DNA from: Lutjanus erythropterus
Taxonomy: Eukaryota > Chordata > Actinopteri > Lutjaniformes > Lutjanidae
Direction of reading: 5' to 3'
DNA: 64,000 nt
Assembly (NCBI GenBank): GCA_020091685.1
Contig: CM034591.1
Coordinates: 12,782,833 to 12,846,832 of the forward strand
Part shown: positions 10,954-24,308 of the stretch, piece by piece
How the letters are laid out: the number at the start of each line of letters is the position of its first letter
Position numbering within the stretch: the stretch's first letter is position 1
Notes under the pieces: generated by a model
The model's input: the letters and a program-made list of their open reading frames with translations, nothing else
The model's database searches: none
What the model was told of the DNA's origin: nothing
Translations under genes and position numbers: made by a program

Positions 10954-11925
10954 ACACTGTAAAAATAAAGTATTTGTTTTAACTTGAAAAAGTTAGCCTA
11001 AAATCATAAGTTGACTGAATTTGAAAAGACAAGTTGAGAATTTTGTAATGATTCAAAATCTGATAATATCTCAGTTGTTCCTGATTAAAAAAAGCTTAGG
11101 TTTTAACAGTGCATGATGGGAAGTCTGCTTATATGCTGATTGTAATTCTTTATTTCAAGTCGAAAGACCGAAGAACTCATATTTATAAGTTGTGAAGTGT
11201 TCTGAAAATATACTAGAAATTTTAAGTTTAGTTAACTTGAATAAATCAAACTTGCATATTTACGTTAAGTTAATGAGAAATTTATTCCATTAAATTCCTG
11301 TATGATATTGTACAGTGTGTGTATTGCTTTGCCAACAAACATATTTTGTTGTTTTTTTTTATTCACACTTGCTTTGCCAATGTAAATGACCACTTACCAT
11401 ACCAATAAAGCACTTTTATCTTATGTGCAGGAGCTGCGAGTCCTGATGAGTCCAAGCATGCGTTGTTTGAGAGCTAAAAATTCTCCTGAGACCTTTCGCT
11501 TTTATAATTTGAAGGATCAAAGCTTGCTGTGAAATGAAAACGCTGTGAACTATGATGAAGGTTAGTACCGAATTCTGTCCCTGCTCCCTTAATAAATTCA
11601 CCAGGAGCAGTTTCACGTATTGTCTTTGTGCCAGAAGCCTAACTTCTTTGTGTAAAATGAAGAATTGACTTTTCAAATTGACAAAATGTAAGAGTAAATC
11701 AGTTGATTTGGGCTGTTCATCAGTGTGACTGAAGAGTTGTTGGTTCACCTTAATATCTTGAGCTTATGTTTTGTTAAGTGCAACTGAATAAATATCAAGT
11801 TTTCTCATTATGTGTTTTAAAACATTACAACATCGCTACAACTTTTCTTTTCATAATTCAGTCAACTTAAAAGAAATTTAAGGCAGCCTGGACACTAACT
11901 TTTTTACGTTAAATTTTTTACAGTA
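10954..11925. mobile_element. MITE with ACTGTAAAAA ends
   Basis: Left end CACTGTAAAAATAAAG; right end, inverted, TACTGTAAAAAATTTAACG. Related AAGTTGA/TCAACTT words recur inside both flanks. Two shorter relatives occur at about 28311-28560 and 40748-41064. Confidence 0.5.
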
Positions 11926-13414
11926 TTATTCTCATATTACTTGATATTATTTGATTTTACTAACCTGCAGCCTTTTCGTGGTGTAGCTGTTAAAGCGGGA
12001 CTGTAAAAAGACTGTACATTTTCTGCTTGACAAGTGATGTAAATTAGGTCATTATTGCCTGATTAGGTAATATAAAGACTGAACCATAGTGTCTCTAGCT
12101 GGTGTGCACATTGAAAGACAAGAATCCAAGAGCCATTTAACCATTTATTGAGTGAGGGAGTGGTTAGATGAATGCATGGAGGAATGGATGAGAGGATGAA
12201 AGGATGGCTGCACGAATTTTTTTTTCTGTACAAAACAAACTTAAATCAGTATATTGCCATGCACACCATTAACAAGAATAATAAACAAAAAAGTCCATGC
12301 GCTTACATTATCAGTGCATCCACTAAGGTTAAGGAGGAATCTCTCAAGCCTTCATCAGGTTCAGGTTTCAGCTTTATCTCACAGCTCCAATAATACGTCA
12401 TAAATATGGCAGCGTGTCTCAGATAAAAGGACTTGAACACAACACTCAAAACCCTTTTATAACCTGCCCTTTTTCTAAACTCCTCCCCTGTGCACTGACA
12501 GGTGAACCTCTCCACCCACTCCTGCTCCTGCTGGAGATTCTTGAACAGTGATTTTAACCTCTTCATATACTGTTGAATAGTTTAACCTATAGCAGTAATG
12601 CATCGTAGTCTATAATTTGATTAAAATAATTGTAACTATTCTAGCATATATTAAGTATAAGTATACTCTGCAGCTGTACAAATGTAAAAATACAATATTT
12701 TCCTTCTGAGATGAGGGAAAGCGTAGAAGTAGAGGAGTCGAAATATAGAGTAGCATTAAAAGGAAATATTCAGTTGCAAGTATCTCAAAACTGTATAAGT
12801 ACTGGATACTTGTACAACATACTTTAGTACTATAACAATAAATTATTGCATTATAATATGAAAAGTTTCATGTTTTTTTGTTATAACAAGAAACTTTCCT
12901 TGTTATACGTCTTGTAATGTAATTATACTAAATGTTTAACTTTATATTTAAATGCATTTACACTTTCATTTTGAGCTGGTGTTCATTGACCATAAGTGTA
13001 AAGTAACTAAATGCTGCACATTCATTCACACACATACAGTTGTGAAGGACGTCACATTTTGAGACTTCTGTGGAAATTTCAAACTCCACAAGACAAACAA
13101 GACATTTTGAACGTTATTATTCTTCCCAAGTACTTTTAATGTTAATTCTTAAACAAACCTCACTGCAAATACACCTCTAAATATGAGAATTGTGCAAGAC
13201 TTTGCCACTAAATATGCATTCATAAATTACAGTATCACTATAGACACATAGTAAGGGATTCGAAGACCTTTTCTATATAAGTGGGATAATATAAAAGTGC
13301 CATGTACCATGTGCCACATTTTGTTCAACTTCACATTCCCAAAACGTTCTAACCACAACATTAGTTTTATCAATTTTGACATTAAACTGACTTTCCTCAA
13401 GTGTTCAACAAACC
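11926..13414. other. Intergenic sequence, AT-rich, no gene recognised
   Basis: No coding signal. 12300-12566 read on the minus strand has an 87-codon open frame without recognisable homology. 12600-12870 contains AAGTA/TACTT-rich words resembling a common fish DNA repeat whose relatives are near 50950 and 62250. Confidence 0.4.
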
Positions 13415-15005
13415 TTCACAGAATGTTCAGGGACTGTAAACTTTACATGAGCTTTACAGTAGAAATGTTTGCTGTTGTAACATGTAAGGAACATCGAGGG
13501 GAAAATTCATCAAACCTTCCCAGAACATTCTGGGAATGTTACCATAATGTTACTTTTATGTTGGGGAAAAACAGTCTCCTTTTAACATTCAGGTAATGTT
13601 AAGAGGGAAACTTTAACTAACCTTTGCAGAACACTCTGGGTTTGATTTGATTTGACTTGATTTGATTTGATTTGATTTGATTATTTTGTCATGCACAAAT
13701 AATGTGCCTCACCCAAACAGGCTTGCAAAACACCATTATTTTGAAAAACAGACCAGAAACCAGAGTAGTAACATAATTTCAATGTTACCAAAATGTTGTT
13801 TTTTTTAATGCAAGTCAAACTTAGGAGTTTAACTTCCAGGGAATGTTAAGGGGAAACATTCAAGTAACCTTCCTGGAACATTCAGCTAAGCTGTCAAGAA
13901 TGTTTTAATAATGTATCAATAATAGGGCTGCGTATCGTTTTAAAATTACAATACCAGTACCATTAAAGTGATACAGAGTACCTCATTCAGTACCTTCGTT
14001 TTTAAAGGTTGTTCCTCTGATGATTTTTTACGTATGTGGTCATATTGACCACATGGAAACTGACACTGTTATGTTGTTACTTTTTGCACAGTTAGAGATG
14101 CATCTTGGTTGCTTAGCAACTTCCATTGTCTCAAGTGGTCTCGATGTCCAATTTTCCATCATTAGAACACAAATAATTAATTAAACAGACTCAATTAAAA
14201 GTAAAGTAGGGGAGACCAGGGATGGCTGCAACACTTTCTGTCTCAGCACCTGTAACTCTCTGAATTTTAGTGTTGAAGCTCTCAATAACAACAAACTGTT
14301 ACGTATTACAAATAGCAATGATTCTAACTTTTTCTTTGTTTTATTTTTGTACTCATTTCCAGCCTTTTCCAGCAGGCTATAATTATTTTTTGTGATGGCC
14401 CTATGAGGAAATATGTTATTATTAATGTTAAAATAACATGATTATAATCTTAATAAAATACATTTAACTGTTTCTCACTCTTAGTAATCCTAGATTAATA
14501 TAAAATTTGAATTGGATCTCTGATGGTTATTATCCTACAGAAAATACTGTAGAGAATATATGCAATCATTACGGTTTATTACACGTAATGGCATGCATAT
14601 TGATGAATGTATAGATAAATTTTTACAAAATTGTGCTATTTCATTTTAAAAAAGCTAAATAACAAATTATGTGCATTGATCTCTTAGTCTGGTATTCATC
14701 ATGAGTTATAATAGAGTTTAGAGGTCAAAGGTCAAAATGACTGCTCATAGTTACAGTAATCCCAGCACTTCTAGTGTTAAAAGTATTGAGCCCTGATCAG
14801 TAATGCTGGTTTTTATGTCAAAGAAAGTTTCCATTGTAACAACTCATGAACGTTAAGTGGAAACGTTTAAGAAGAAGAAACCTCCCTAGAACATTCTGGA
14901 AACATAACCATAACGCTGTTTTCCAGTAGGAAAAACTTTTAATGTCTAGGGAAAATGAAGGGGAAATGCTCTGGAAATATAACAATAACAATGTTTCTTT
15001 TTTTA
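13415..15005. repeat. Dispersed ~100-bp GAACATTC repeat units with a TTTGA microsatellite
   Basis: Units starting CCTTCCCAGAACATTC recur at 13516, 13621 and 13868, with a further one at 14881 (CCTCCCTAGAACATTC). Each is followed by ACCATAA-type and AATGTTAAGGGG-type words. The core CCCAGAA..TTCTGGG is an inverted repeat. The unit at 13621 is interrupted by a TTTGA array (13641-13682). A solo end AGTAGGGGAGACCAGGG at about 14215 belongs to a different family (see 21714-23616). Confidence 0.6.
13641..13682. repeat. (TTTGA)n microsatellite
   Basis: Eight TTTGA units with one TTTGAC interruption. Confidence 0.9.
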
Positions 15006-18000
15006 CATCAGAGCAATTTGATGTTCTAATATCCACGGTACATTATACGAGAAAGTTTAATCAGCATTCCCAGAACCAAAAATGAATGTTCCCAGAATGT
15101 TTTTGGAACCACATCTTGCTCACTGAACTTGGCTTGGACAAAACACTGAACCCCAAATTGGTCAAGCATTGTGCATGATAGCTCACTGCCATTTCTGTTT
15201 GTTTGTGCGTGTGTGTGTGTGTGTGTGTGTGAATGGGTGAACGGGGCCAATTGAAAACCACTTTGGATAAATGCAGCTATAAAAATGCAGCTATAGAGGT
15301 TAAGTTACAAACTTTAATTGCCAGAATAGTAATTGTACACACAGTTGAGTAAAGGGACATTAGCGGCAAAGAGCCTGGGGAGTAGATGGGGGTAAACAGG
15401 GGGTTAGGGTATCCCCCAGTGGCATCATGCCAGTCCTCTCACTGCCCGTCTCCGTGCCAACGAGACCGCCTCCTCCACCGCTCGAGACTGGCATTTTAAC
15501 AACTCTACAGCCGTTGGTTCAAGTGGATGTTACGACTGTAGGATTAGCACAGTGTTCCTAGTGGGTGACCGTTCACACCTCATATCAAGATTTAACCCCG
15601 CGTGTCAGTGACATGTCCAGTTATGTGCGCTGTACTGGGACCAGTGTGCCCAAACTCTGCTGGAGTACGTGAGGGACGACAGGGCCGGCTGAAGACGTGG
15701 AGTCAAGTTACAATGACAGAAGGAGAGAGTCGAGGAAGAAGAGGAGAGCAGTGTGTGTGTGTGTGTGTGTGCGCAGAGGGGCTCACTGGGCACCTGTTCA
15801 AAATGTGTTCCCCTGTGTAACTCAATCAGATAGAGATGCAGAGAGAGAAGTGTTTTGGAAGAACTTTGTCCACAGTTGAACGTTTCAGTGGCCTCATAAA
15901 CACCACTGGGACTCAAAGCCAAGTAAATGTGATTTATTGGTCTATAAAACATATATGCTGCATTACATATATATTTTATCAAATGGATCACAGACTCAGT
16001 AGAAGTCCAGGAACACTGATGTCATCCACGGACAATACTGGTGTTGTTTTCTATATGTCATTGTTTTCTGTAACTTATTGATTTAAAAAAAAAATGAAAA
16101 GAAACACTTAGATGAGGATTATTACTTCAGCTGAGTCACGCACATAAATCAAAGTGGGTGTAACATACAGTTTGTACATTCCATGTACTCAACACTCAGC
16201 TACAGTGAAAGCTGTCAAATAAAAGACATGGCAGGTTTATTAGCAGTTCAGGTGTGGCTCTACGTCTGGATGCATTTTTGCGATACTCGTATTAATACTA
16301 ATAATTGCTTTAGTGAAGGTCCTTGAAAACACAGTCAGTAAAATCCAGAAAAACTCAAACAAGAAACTTCTTTAAACAAACTTTGGGATCTACTTTTGCC
16401 CTATGATTAGATATAACACATATACATGATATAAATTTAACTGGAAACCTACGTAATAATAACAGCAACAATCACATAAAAAGGCTCAATCCAAAGTCCA
16501 TCCTGGTGGTAATTATCACTTCCCACTCCTTTGGCACATCCTGCATGCATTAAGACAAATATAGGTCACACAGTGTGCACACAGATGGATAACTGAACGG
16601 GTCTACCGGTCACAGGCCCAGGGGCCCAAAGGTTCAGGGGCCCTAAAATTCACCAGCAAAATTTATGTGCAGCAAAATGACTATGTAGCTCATATAAAGC
16701 TAATATGCTCCGAGAACAATAGTAATACATATTTTTCTGACTATACTGTGTAATCTACCAGAGCAATCTGATATTTATATTCAACATTTACACCATAATC
16801 ATATTTCCTTCTTTTATTTAAAGTCATTCTTGTTAAATTTGATATTGTACAGTGCAATTTGTGTACTTTAAAATTCTTGTTCAATACTGTATATTTTGAT
16901 ACTGTAAACGGGGAACTGTTGGGTCTGCGTTGCTAAAATTTAAGGAGGACAAACTGGCTGGCTGACCGGAGAGAAATTGGTTATTGGACACTTGACAAAA
17001 AAGCAATAGTCTGTGGAGCCACACCGTCATTGAATTACATGTTCATCTTCTTATTATTACTGGACTGTGTGCATTGATTCCCCAAACAGAAATAGAAGAT
17101 ATATAGCAGAAGAAGATGAGAAGCGCAGCTTTTATTAAAGAGGTTTTAATAAAAGATGCATTCAATAGATTATCAGAATTTTTTTTTTCTTTTTGGACAT
17201 TTTATGCCTTTGTTATAGAGGGGAGATCCAGCTAAACTTGTGTTGGGTACCACTGCATTTGTCAGACTCATGGCTTTTTTCCCACCAGTGGTTAAACTGG
17301 AATTTGTTATCTGGCGGGTTTGAGGACGTGGGCTGGTGCAGAACACATCTCTCTCTGGCTCGTTCTCTTAGGTCTAGGCCGGGTTAGCTTAGCTCTCATC
17401 CCGGCTCCCTTCTTGGAGTTACTTTGCTCTGACCAGTCCAGCTGAGTGACCATCTCAAGGTCTGCTGCACTTAATCTTTCTATAATCATAATGTATTTCA
17501 TCTATTGTATTTGTGTGTCTGTTATCATTAACATTATGTCTTGTACACAGCTGTTGAGCAGCTTTACATACAGTATTTAAGACCCTTTTGCAGGGTTCTC
17601 GTTTCAGAAACATGGAAACATTAAAACATCAGCTGGAGACGCACCTCTCAGCTGACTCAAGTACTTCAAGCATTAGCATTAGCTTTCATTAGCTAGCTAC
17701 AATTATGCAATCTGATAGTGACAGTCATCATTTTAGCCCTCAAAATCCACAGCTGTCAGCTAGAAATGAGAAGCTGCTTTTGTTTATGTCTCAGTGGAAT
17801 CAAAGGCCTACTTTTTCAGAAATTACTGCCAGTTTCAATGGTGTTTCTGCTACAGGTATCACTGTACAATGCATATATGCAGTGCAAGAATGTAAAGTTC
17901 GACAGATGTAGCAATAGTAACTAAGCAGGTCAAGGCTTAGCAAAGGGTTAATTGTATTAGACTGGAGTTTAATCCACAATTATCAGCACAGATAAACACC

Positions 18001-18740
18001 AGTAAGAAAATATGCTTATTTCCTCTATATTATGGGTGAAATGACCCTTTAGTAAAATCTAAATCAGTCCAACAATTGCTGCTGACGCCATGTAAAAGCG
18101 TCCTGGTTGCGTGAGTGCTGGTGATAAGGTGTGTGTGTGTGTTGTGAGTGTGGGAAGAGGAGGGGTGGTGGTGGTGGTGTGTAAAGGTTGGTGGGAGAGT
18201 AGACAGGGTGTCCGGCACCAAACCACCTCCCAAAATAAACGCAGTCCGTGCGTCTCTGTGTCTGTCCAGTGGCAGACCAGTGGGCTCCCACAGCTCCAGC
18301 AGCAGCAGCAGCAGCAGCAGCAGTGGAGTCTGGGGCCAGGCGGCCTGTCACAGGAACAACATGTCATCAGCTTCATCGCTCCCTTAATGGCTCTCCTCTG
18401 GACCAGAGACATGGCAGACAGTGTGTTGCCCCACCAAGGCGGCAGTTTACTCTGCACTCACACACACACACACACACACACATGCATACATAAACATTCA
18501 TGCACGCACAAACACTCCTGCTGCCCACTCCCATCCACTTACAGGCCAGCACTGGAGAGACTAGGAGGCCCCCTTATGAAAACATGCAGTGGTGCTGGAG
18601 ATAATGTCTAGCCAGACCTCTGGACTCAAGCCAGGCTGCCCTCTTAATATGAGGTCTGTAGGAATCTGCACAGAAACTCTGCCAAGAGTTAGTAACATCA
18701 GCCAGCTAAAATATTTATCTGTTTGGAGCCAATCCTGACT
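15006..18740. other. Intergenic stretch with microsatellites, no gene recognised
   Basis: Contains TG arrays at 15209-15230 and 15751-15770, a nine-unit CAG array at 18297-18323 inside a GC-richer block (18060-18620), and a CA array at 18459-18482. Open frames in the CAG region translate to Ser, Ala, Gln or Cys runs depending on frame and show no known domain, so they are treated as artefacts. Confidence 0.5.
18297..18323. repeat. (CAG)9 microsatellite
   Basis: Nine CAG units in a GC-richer block. It is not in a recognised gene. Confidence 0.95.
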
Positions 18741-20130
18741 TAAAGGAGTAGTTCAACATTTTGGGAAATATAATTATTTGCTCTCTTGCAGAGAGTTAGA
18801 TAACAAGGTCAATACCACTCTCATATGTGTCTGTTGAATATGAAGCTGCAGGCAGCTTAACTTAGGATAAAGACTGAAAACAGGGAAGTAGCTTACCTGG
18901 CTCCAGTCTTTATGCTACACTAAGTGGCTGCTGTCTGTAGCTTCATATTTAATAAAAAAAGATATGAGAATGGTTTTCTCATTTAATTCTCTGCAAGAAA
19001 GTGATAACCATACTTCCCAACCATTCATTTAATTATGAAGCTGTAGCTAGCAACAGGTTAGCTTAGCTTAGAACAAAGACTGGAAACAGCTAGCCAGGCT
19101 CTGTCCAAAGAAAAAAGAAAAAAAACAGCAACAATTAATTTGATTTATTTTTATGCATATTAAATAAACAAGACATCATAATAAGAGTGCTTCAGAAGTG
19201 CTGGTAGGCAGACTGCTAGTGTTGGACAGTTTTGGTCTTAATGTTAAGCTAAGCTAACTAAGCTTCCTATTCAACAAACTGACATGAGTGGTATTAATCT
19301 TCTCATCTAATGGTGCATGCCAGGTGAACCAGGGAATCGGAATTTCCAATTTCCCAGTTGGAAATTTCAACTGGAATACCTCCTGAAGTTGGTTTTCCAA
19401 CTCAGAAAATTGGAGGAACCTCAACAAACCCCAAACTCAAAATACAAGATGGCTGCTCCTCTCCATGGTAACTGTCTCCCTACTTTCCATCATTATGCTA
19501 AATTAAGCTAATCAACTGCTAGCTGTAGCTTTCTTTTGAGCCTACAGATATGAGACCACTATCAATCTTGTTAATCTCTGTGTGAAAGTGTATCACAATC
19601 CCACAATGTTGAACCGTTCCTTTAAATATTAAGCTACAACTATCAGCAGGTTAGCCTAGCTTAGCATAAAGACTGTCAGTGGGAGGAACCAGCTAACCTC
19701 TGTCCAAAGGTTAAAAAAAATCTGCATAACAACAAAACAAATTATGAGACCTTTTTAAACAGCTTGATTCTAGTCTTCATGCTAAGAAGTGAAGTCACAG
19801 CTAGCACAGGTTATCTTAGCTTAGCTGAAAGACTGTAAACAGGGGGAACAGTTAGCCTCTGTCCCAAGGTAAAAACAAAATCTGTAGGCCCACATCTCTA
19901 AAGAGCACTAATTAAAAAGTTATATCTTGACTCTTTACTCATAAACCAAAATTAATGATCAGATAGAACCAGGGTAGCTATTTCCCTGCCTTCAGTCTTT
20001 ATGCCAAGCTAAGCTAACAAACTGCTGTCTGTAGCTTCATATCTTACAAACAGATTTGAGACCGGTATCAATGTTATCATATCATTAATATAATATAAGA
20101 AACCATATAATCACCCCAAAATGTGCAAAA
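18741..20130. mobile_element. Cluster of degraded TTAAAGG-ended MITEs
   Basis: Starts TTAAAGGAGTAGTTCAACAT. An inverted end occurs at 19599-19625 (ATGTTGAACCGTTCCTTTAA) and a weaker one near 19015-19035. Between them, GCTTAGCTTAGCATAAAGAC-like words recur in both orientations at about 18857, 18906, 19058, 19655, 19818, 19990 and 20155. At least two or three copies are joined end to end or inserted in one another. Confidence 0.65.
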
Positions 20131-21713
20131 GCTTTTCCTAGCAGCAGCAGCAGTTTAGCTTAGCTTAGCATAAAGACTGGAAACATGAGCAAACAGCTAG
20201 CCTCTGTTGTGTTTACTCAAAAAAAAAGGATTATGAGACATAAGTAGGATAGCTGTTTCCCTGAATTAATGTCTTTATGCTAAGTTGCGCTAATCAACTG
20301 CTGGCTGTAGCTTTATATTTAACATGCAGACTTAAAAAGGTTGTGTGCAAAACTCGAATCAATCTTCTCACATAACTCTCTGCTGGAACCTCACACCTTA
20401 CGAGAGTGAAAGAAGTCAAGAGTCTGCCTGAACTGCTTTCCCTCTTAACAGTTCTCTCATTTGAGCACACACCCATCCCCGTCTGCTGGACTTCTGGCAC
20501 CAGAGAGGGCGTAATCAAGCCCCGCTCTGCCCTCTCACTCACAGTTCAGCTCTAATGCTCCACCATCCCTTTGAAACTGCACTCAGCTACCCTTTCAATG
20601 AATTTCCATGCACTCTTTTTTCGAGGGCCACATATTTATTTTCTTTCTCTCTCTTTGCGGGTCCGACTCTCACGCTCACCACTGGAGCTATAGGCGAGCC
20701 GCTGGCTGCACCAGTTAGCTCATTAATCACTCTTCTCCTCTCCTTCTCCATTCTGAGAAACAGAGACACTAATTAATGGAAAGCACTTTATGACAGAACA
20801 ACGGGGTTTCCTGGAAATTAACCATTAATCTAGACTTCCATTATAGGTCTAATAGCATGAGGTGGGTGGGGATGGATGGGCTTGAAATGGTGGAAAAGGG
20901 TGATGACAGTAACACCACGCAAGAAACAAAAGCTGCATAAAGAAGTGTGTAAAGCCTCATTAATGTTAATGCAGGCATTAGCCAAGTTAACAAGTGTGCA
21001 GGTTGATGGATGCTGCATCACCAGCCGTATGTTTAAAGAAATATTTCAGAATATTTAGGGGGAATCTGGTTGTGTTAATGTGCACTTTAATGCAAACTCA
21101 CATGCTGATGATTTTAGCATTTTTTAGATAGTTAAAACTAAAAAAAGAAACTGGGATAACATGCAGCACAGGTCCTAGTCTGTGCTCACACACAGAACAT
21201 TGTAATTACATGCTATGCCAGAGACCATCAGGACATCAGGACATTATCATTATCATTGGGTGCATCATATTTCCCCATGCCTAACAGAGTCGCTGGAGCA
21301 TAAATTCCTCTCGATCTGAGATCCTGTTACACTTAAAGGACATTTGAGGTTGGACAATATCCTTCCTTATCAGCCGGTCCAGTGGAAACTCGGTTGCTAA
21401 AAAACATGCTTGCTTTCAGGGCACAACAGAATAGTCCAACATTTTGAAATCAGTTTGACAAAAAGCTCTTTTGGCAGGGTTTGGGACAGTTCAAGATTTA
21501 AGATCTGATATAAATCCAGTGGTCTAAAATTAAAGTAAACACAAAAATGGCCATGCAGCTTGAAGTATGCTCTGTACTACTCATACTGACACAGATGTTT
21601 CCCAGCTAACAATTCCTGTTTTCAGTTTATCTGAGGCAAACCCACCTGTCATCCAGCTATTATACCATTTTGTTTCTTTCTGAATCAGCACGCTCACTTT
21701 ACTATTGTAAATT
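20131..21713. other. Mostly repeat-poor intergenic block with homeodomain-like words
   Basis: After the last MITE fragment (to about 20340) this interval has no clear repeats or genes. 20540-21060 has many TAAT/ATTA words (CATTAATCAC, CTAATTAATGG, ACCATTAATC, CATTAATGTTAATGC) and is a candidate conserved non-coding element for smad6. Conservation was not testable here. Confidence 0.35.
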
Positions 21714-23616
21714 CAGTAGGGGAGACTGGGGAGTGTTGTAACCCCAGTTAGTCGTAACACTGTCAGTTTTACCAATCAGGAAAGTGCTGCAGTCATATCG
21801 TCCATATTGTACTCAATATTGAGCCCACAGGAGACGCGGACTGTGTCTGCAAACAACATTGTGGATTTTATGACCAAAAAATTGATTTTCACTGTGGGAT
21901 TTTGGGCTGTCTCAGATGAAAGATGACCATTTTAAAGAAATGTGATTACGTCTTGGATCATAGCTCTAAAACAGCGGTCTTACATTCTCGCAGTCCAAAA
22001 GTCAAACATAAGTTTATTTATGCTATTTTAGCATACCTAGCACACTATAAATACTTACCGTTAGCTCACGTTCTTTTTGCAAAATTGGGGTTTCAAGTTG
22101 GCGTTCTTCCCCTCACCATGACTACATCATAACACAATGCACTTTCAGGAATACAGTCCACACACACAGATGCTGTGTCTCAGTTCACAGTTCAGATATC
22201 ACACAACAGGGTAGTGCTGTCTCAAATCGAGGGCAGCTGTTCCCAGAATGTTGCTTCTTCTCTTCTTCTTCTTCTTCTTCTTCTTCTTCTTCTTCTTCTT
22301 CACTTTGCTTTGCTTAATTTGCTTTTATTTGCCCTCAGTGGCAGCTGGTGAATTTTTGTCCTGGGAGGGCTATAGTGAAAATCAGGCAAACATCATAAGG
22401 TATCGCACCAGCGTATTTTAATACACGCAAAGGGCCTTGATTTGTATTTGCTGAGCTAAACGAACATTTTTTAGCCTAATGGAACTTGCTTTGTTTAGGT
22501 AAGTTAGTGCAAATCCTTTATAATAATCAGAATTTATTTTACAATTTATGCTGACAGACTAAAGTAAGGAAAAAGTACTGCTACATGTATGAAAAAAACA
22601 CACCTTGAGACAATAGGAGAATATTCTGAACACACTAAAACCTATTAGAAAATAACAATATATAAGAATAAATAAATAAAAAATATATTACATTTGAAAT
22701 TTAAAAATTGTCATCTTGTGACTTAAAATTTAGTGTTTGTACTTAAACCTTCCTTGAGAGATGCAAATTTCTCAGTGACTCTGTGATTAAATGTCTTGTT
22801 AAATGTCAAGTTTGTATAAAGTTGCTACTTTAAGGTGTGTTGCCCACTTGTCTGTACAAAACAGCAAAGTTTGTGAAAGACCAACACCAGACATTCAGCT
22901 TCTGTCATCTCCAGAGGGGTAAATTTTTTATATTACAATTTGCCTGACAGGTAGAGTTACTAGTTACTGACAGAGAGCATTTAACTGCACAATGGTTACT
23001 TTTACTTTTCATACTGATAACAGCTGATAAAACTTACATACTCTTACTCAGGTACAGTTTGGACTGCAGGAATTTTTCAGAGTGGTATTGGTGCTTTTAC
23101 TGAAGAAAATGATCTTGGTAGCCCCGCCTCTTCCACTACATAGACAACATGGCAACTGTCAAGGGCAAGAATTGTTCAGCGTTCCACACTTTCTGGCTGT
23201 TTTTGAGTCCAGCATTGGGGTTCTCAAAATGCACTTCATTTTGCTGTACATGTCAGTGTGAACACTCTCAAAACAGGAAGTGTAAGTACAGAACTGTGCA
23301 GCATTAAGTCTTTTTTTTTTTGTCACTTTAAATTGTTCACTTTGTTCAGAACTGTTTATTGTTTATTTTTCAATAAAGTCATTTTATTTTGGATAGTGTA
23401 AATCCATTTACTTCTGTTACATCTGTTACATCTATTCCCGGATAGTGTTACAGCTTACCCCAGTAGTGGGGTAGGTTGCAACAATACAGCTCTTTGTATT
23501 TGACATTAACTCACATAATCTGTGATTGTTTAGCAGATGTCCAATTTTGTGTCATTTGTAGTGGATAAAAAGCTCAAACAAAAAGTGTAACTACCATCCC
23601 TGGTCTCCCCTATTGC
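21714..23616. mobile_element. 1.9-kb DNA element with CANTAGGGGAGAC ends
   Basis: Left end CAGTAGGGGAGACTGGGG; right end, inverted, CAATAGGGGAGACCAGGG. Both are followed by words on a TGTTGTAAC/GTAACAC theme. A CTT array (22254-22300) lies inside, followed by what looks like the start of another repeat (CAGTGGCAGCTGGTGAAT at 22338). No transposase frame is present, so it is non-autonomous or decayed. Confidence 0.6.
22254..22300. repeat. (CTT)n microsatellite
   Basis: About 15 uninterrupted CTT units on the plus strand inside the 21714-23616 element. Confidence 0.95.
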
Positions 23617-24162
23617 AGCTCTTTGGGCAAGTACCAAAATCACACACCAAACCCTTGTCCTGGGATCCTCATAAAACTGTGTCTGGTTTTGGTGAGGGCC
23701 AAGGTTTTAGGACATGATATTTGTGCGTTTGTTTACTTTCACAGTATTGTATTTTGTTTAGACTTCCACTGGGGGGAACAGTATCTAAGAAAACGAGGAA
23801 GGAAACGGGATGAAAACAAAGGAAGAGGAAGGCAACCCAGCGTGATGGAGCCTGTCCCTCACTGATCCTGGTTCAGCCGGAGTCATGCGGACAGTGGCGC
23901 CACCGCTGCGACTAATGGCTGTGGTCATTCATGGAGGACCTTTTATTTATTTATTTTTTAAATGAAAGCACAAACAACCAAACAAAATAATGAATGGGGG
24001 GGAGAGTTGATGTTGCTTGTTTTAGCTGTTATCACAACTGAGAATCAGTCACTGATACTGAGTGAGGTCAAGTGTCTCGGAAGAAGATGTGCTTCAAAGC
24101 TTAGTGGGTACATTACATCACTGCATCCTACGATTATTATAATCTGGTTGTGATGAATTGTT

Positions 24163-24308
24163 GTGTGCTTCTTTTTAAAGTATCTCAGGGGGAGAGAGTG
24201 TATATTAGTGAGATTACAGTAGAGAGAGGGCAGGAAATCCACAGCCAGATTCAAACAGGGATGTTGTGGTTCATGGTCGGCGCCTTAACTCAAGGCCACC
24301 AGGGTGCC
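24163..24308 (-). mobile_element. tRNA-derived SINE
   Basis: Read on the minus strand it starts with a tRNA-like head. A box A-like TGGCCTTGAGTTAAGGCGC lies near 24298-24280 and a box B-like GTTTGAATCTGG at 24256-24245, about 30 bases apart as in tRNAs. A pyrimidine-rich CTCTCTCTACTGT body follows. The head is the type in which fish SINEs read GTGGCC..AAGGCGCC. It is a mutated copy and the 3' end is approximate. Confidence 0.65.

Noticed and set aside
12340..12358. CTGATGAAGGCTTGAGAGA on the minus strand as a hammerhead ribozyme core
   Set aside because: The required GAAA box after stem II is missing and stem II does not pair, so at most it is a decayed relic.
18111..18611. 166-codon frame with a Gln run and other frames with Ser, Ala or Cys runs
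   Set aside because: All follow from the CAG array read in different frames; there are no domains and no splice context.
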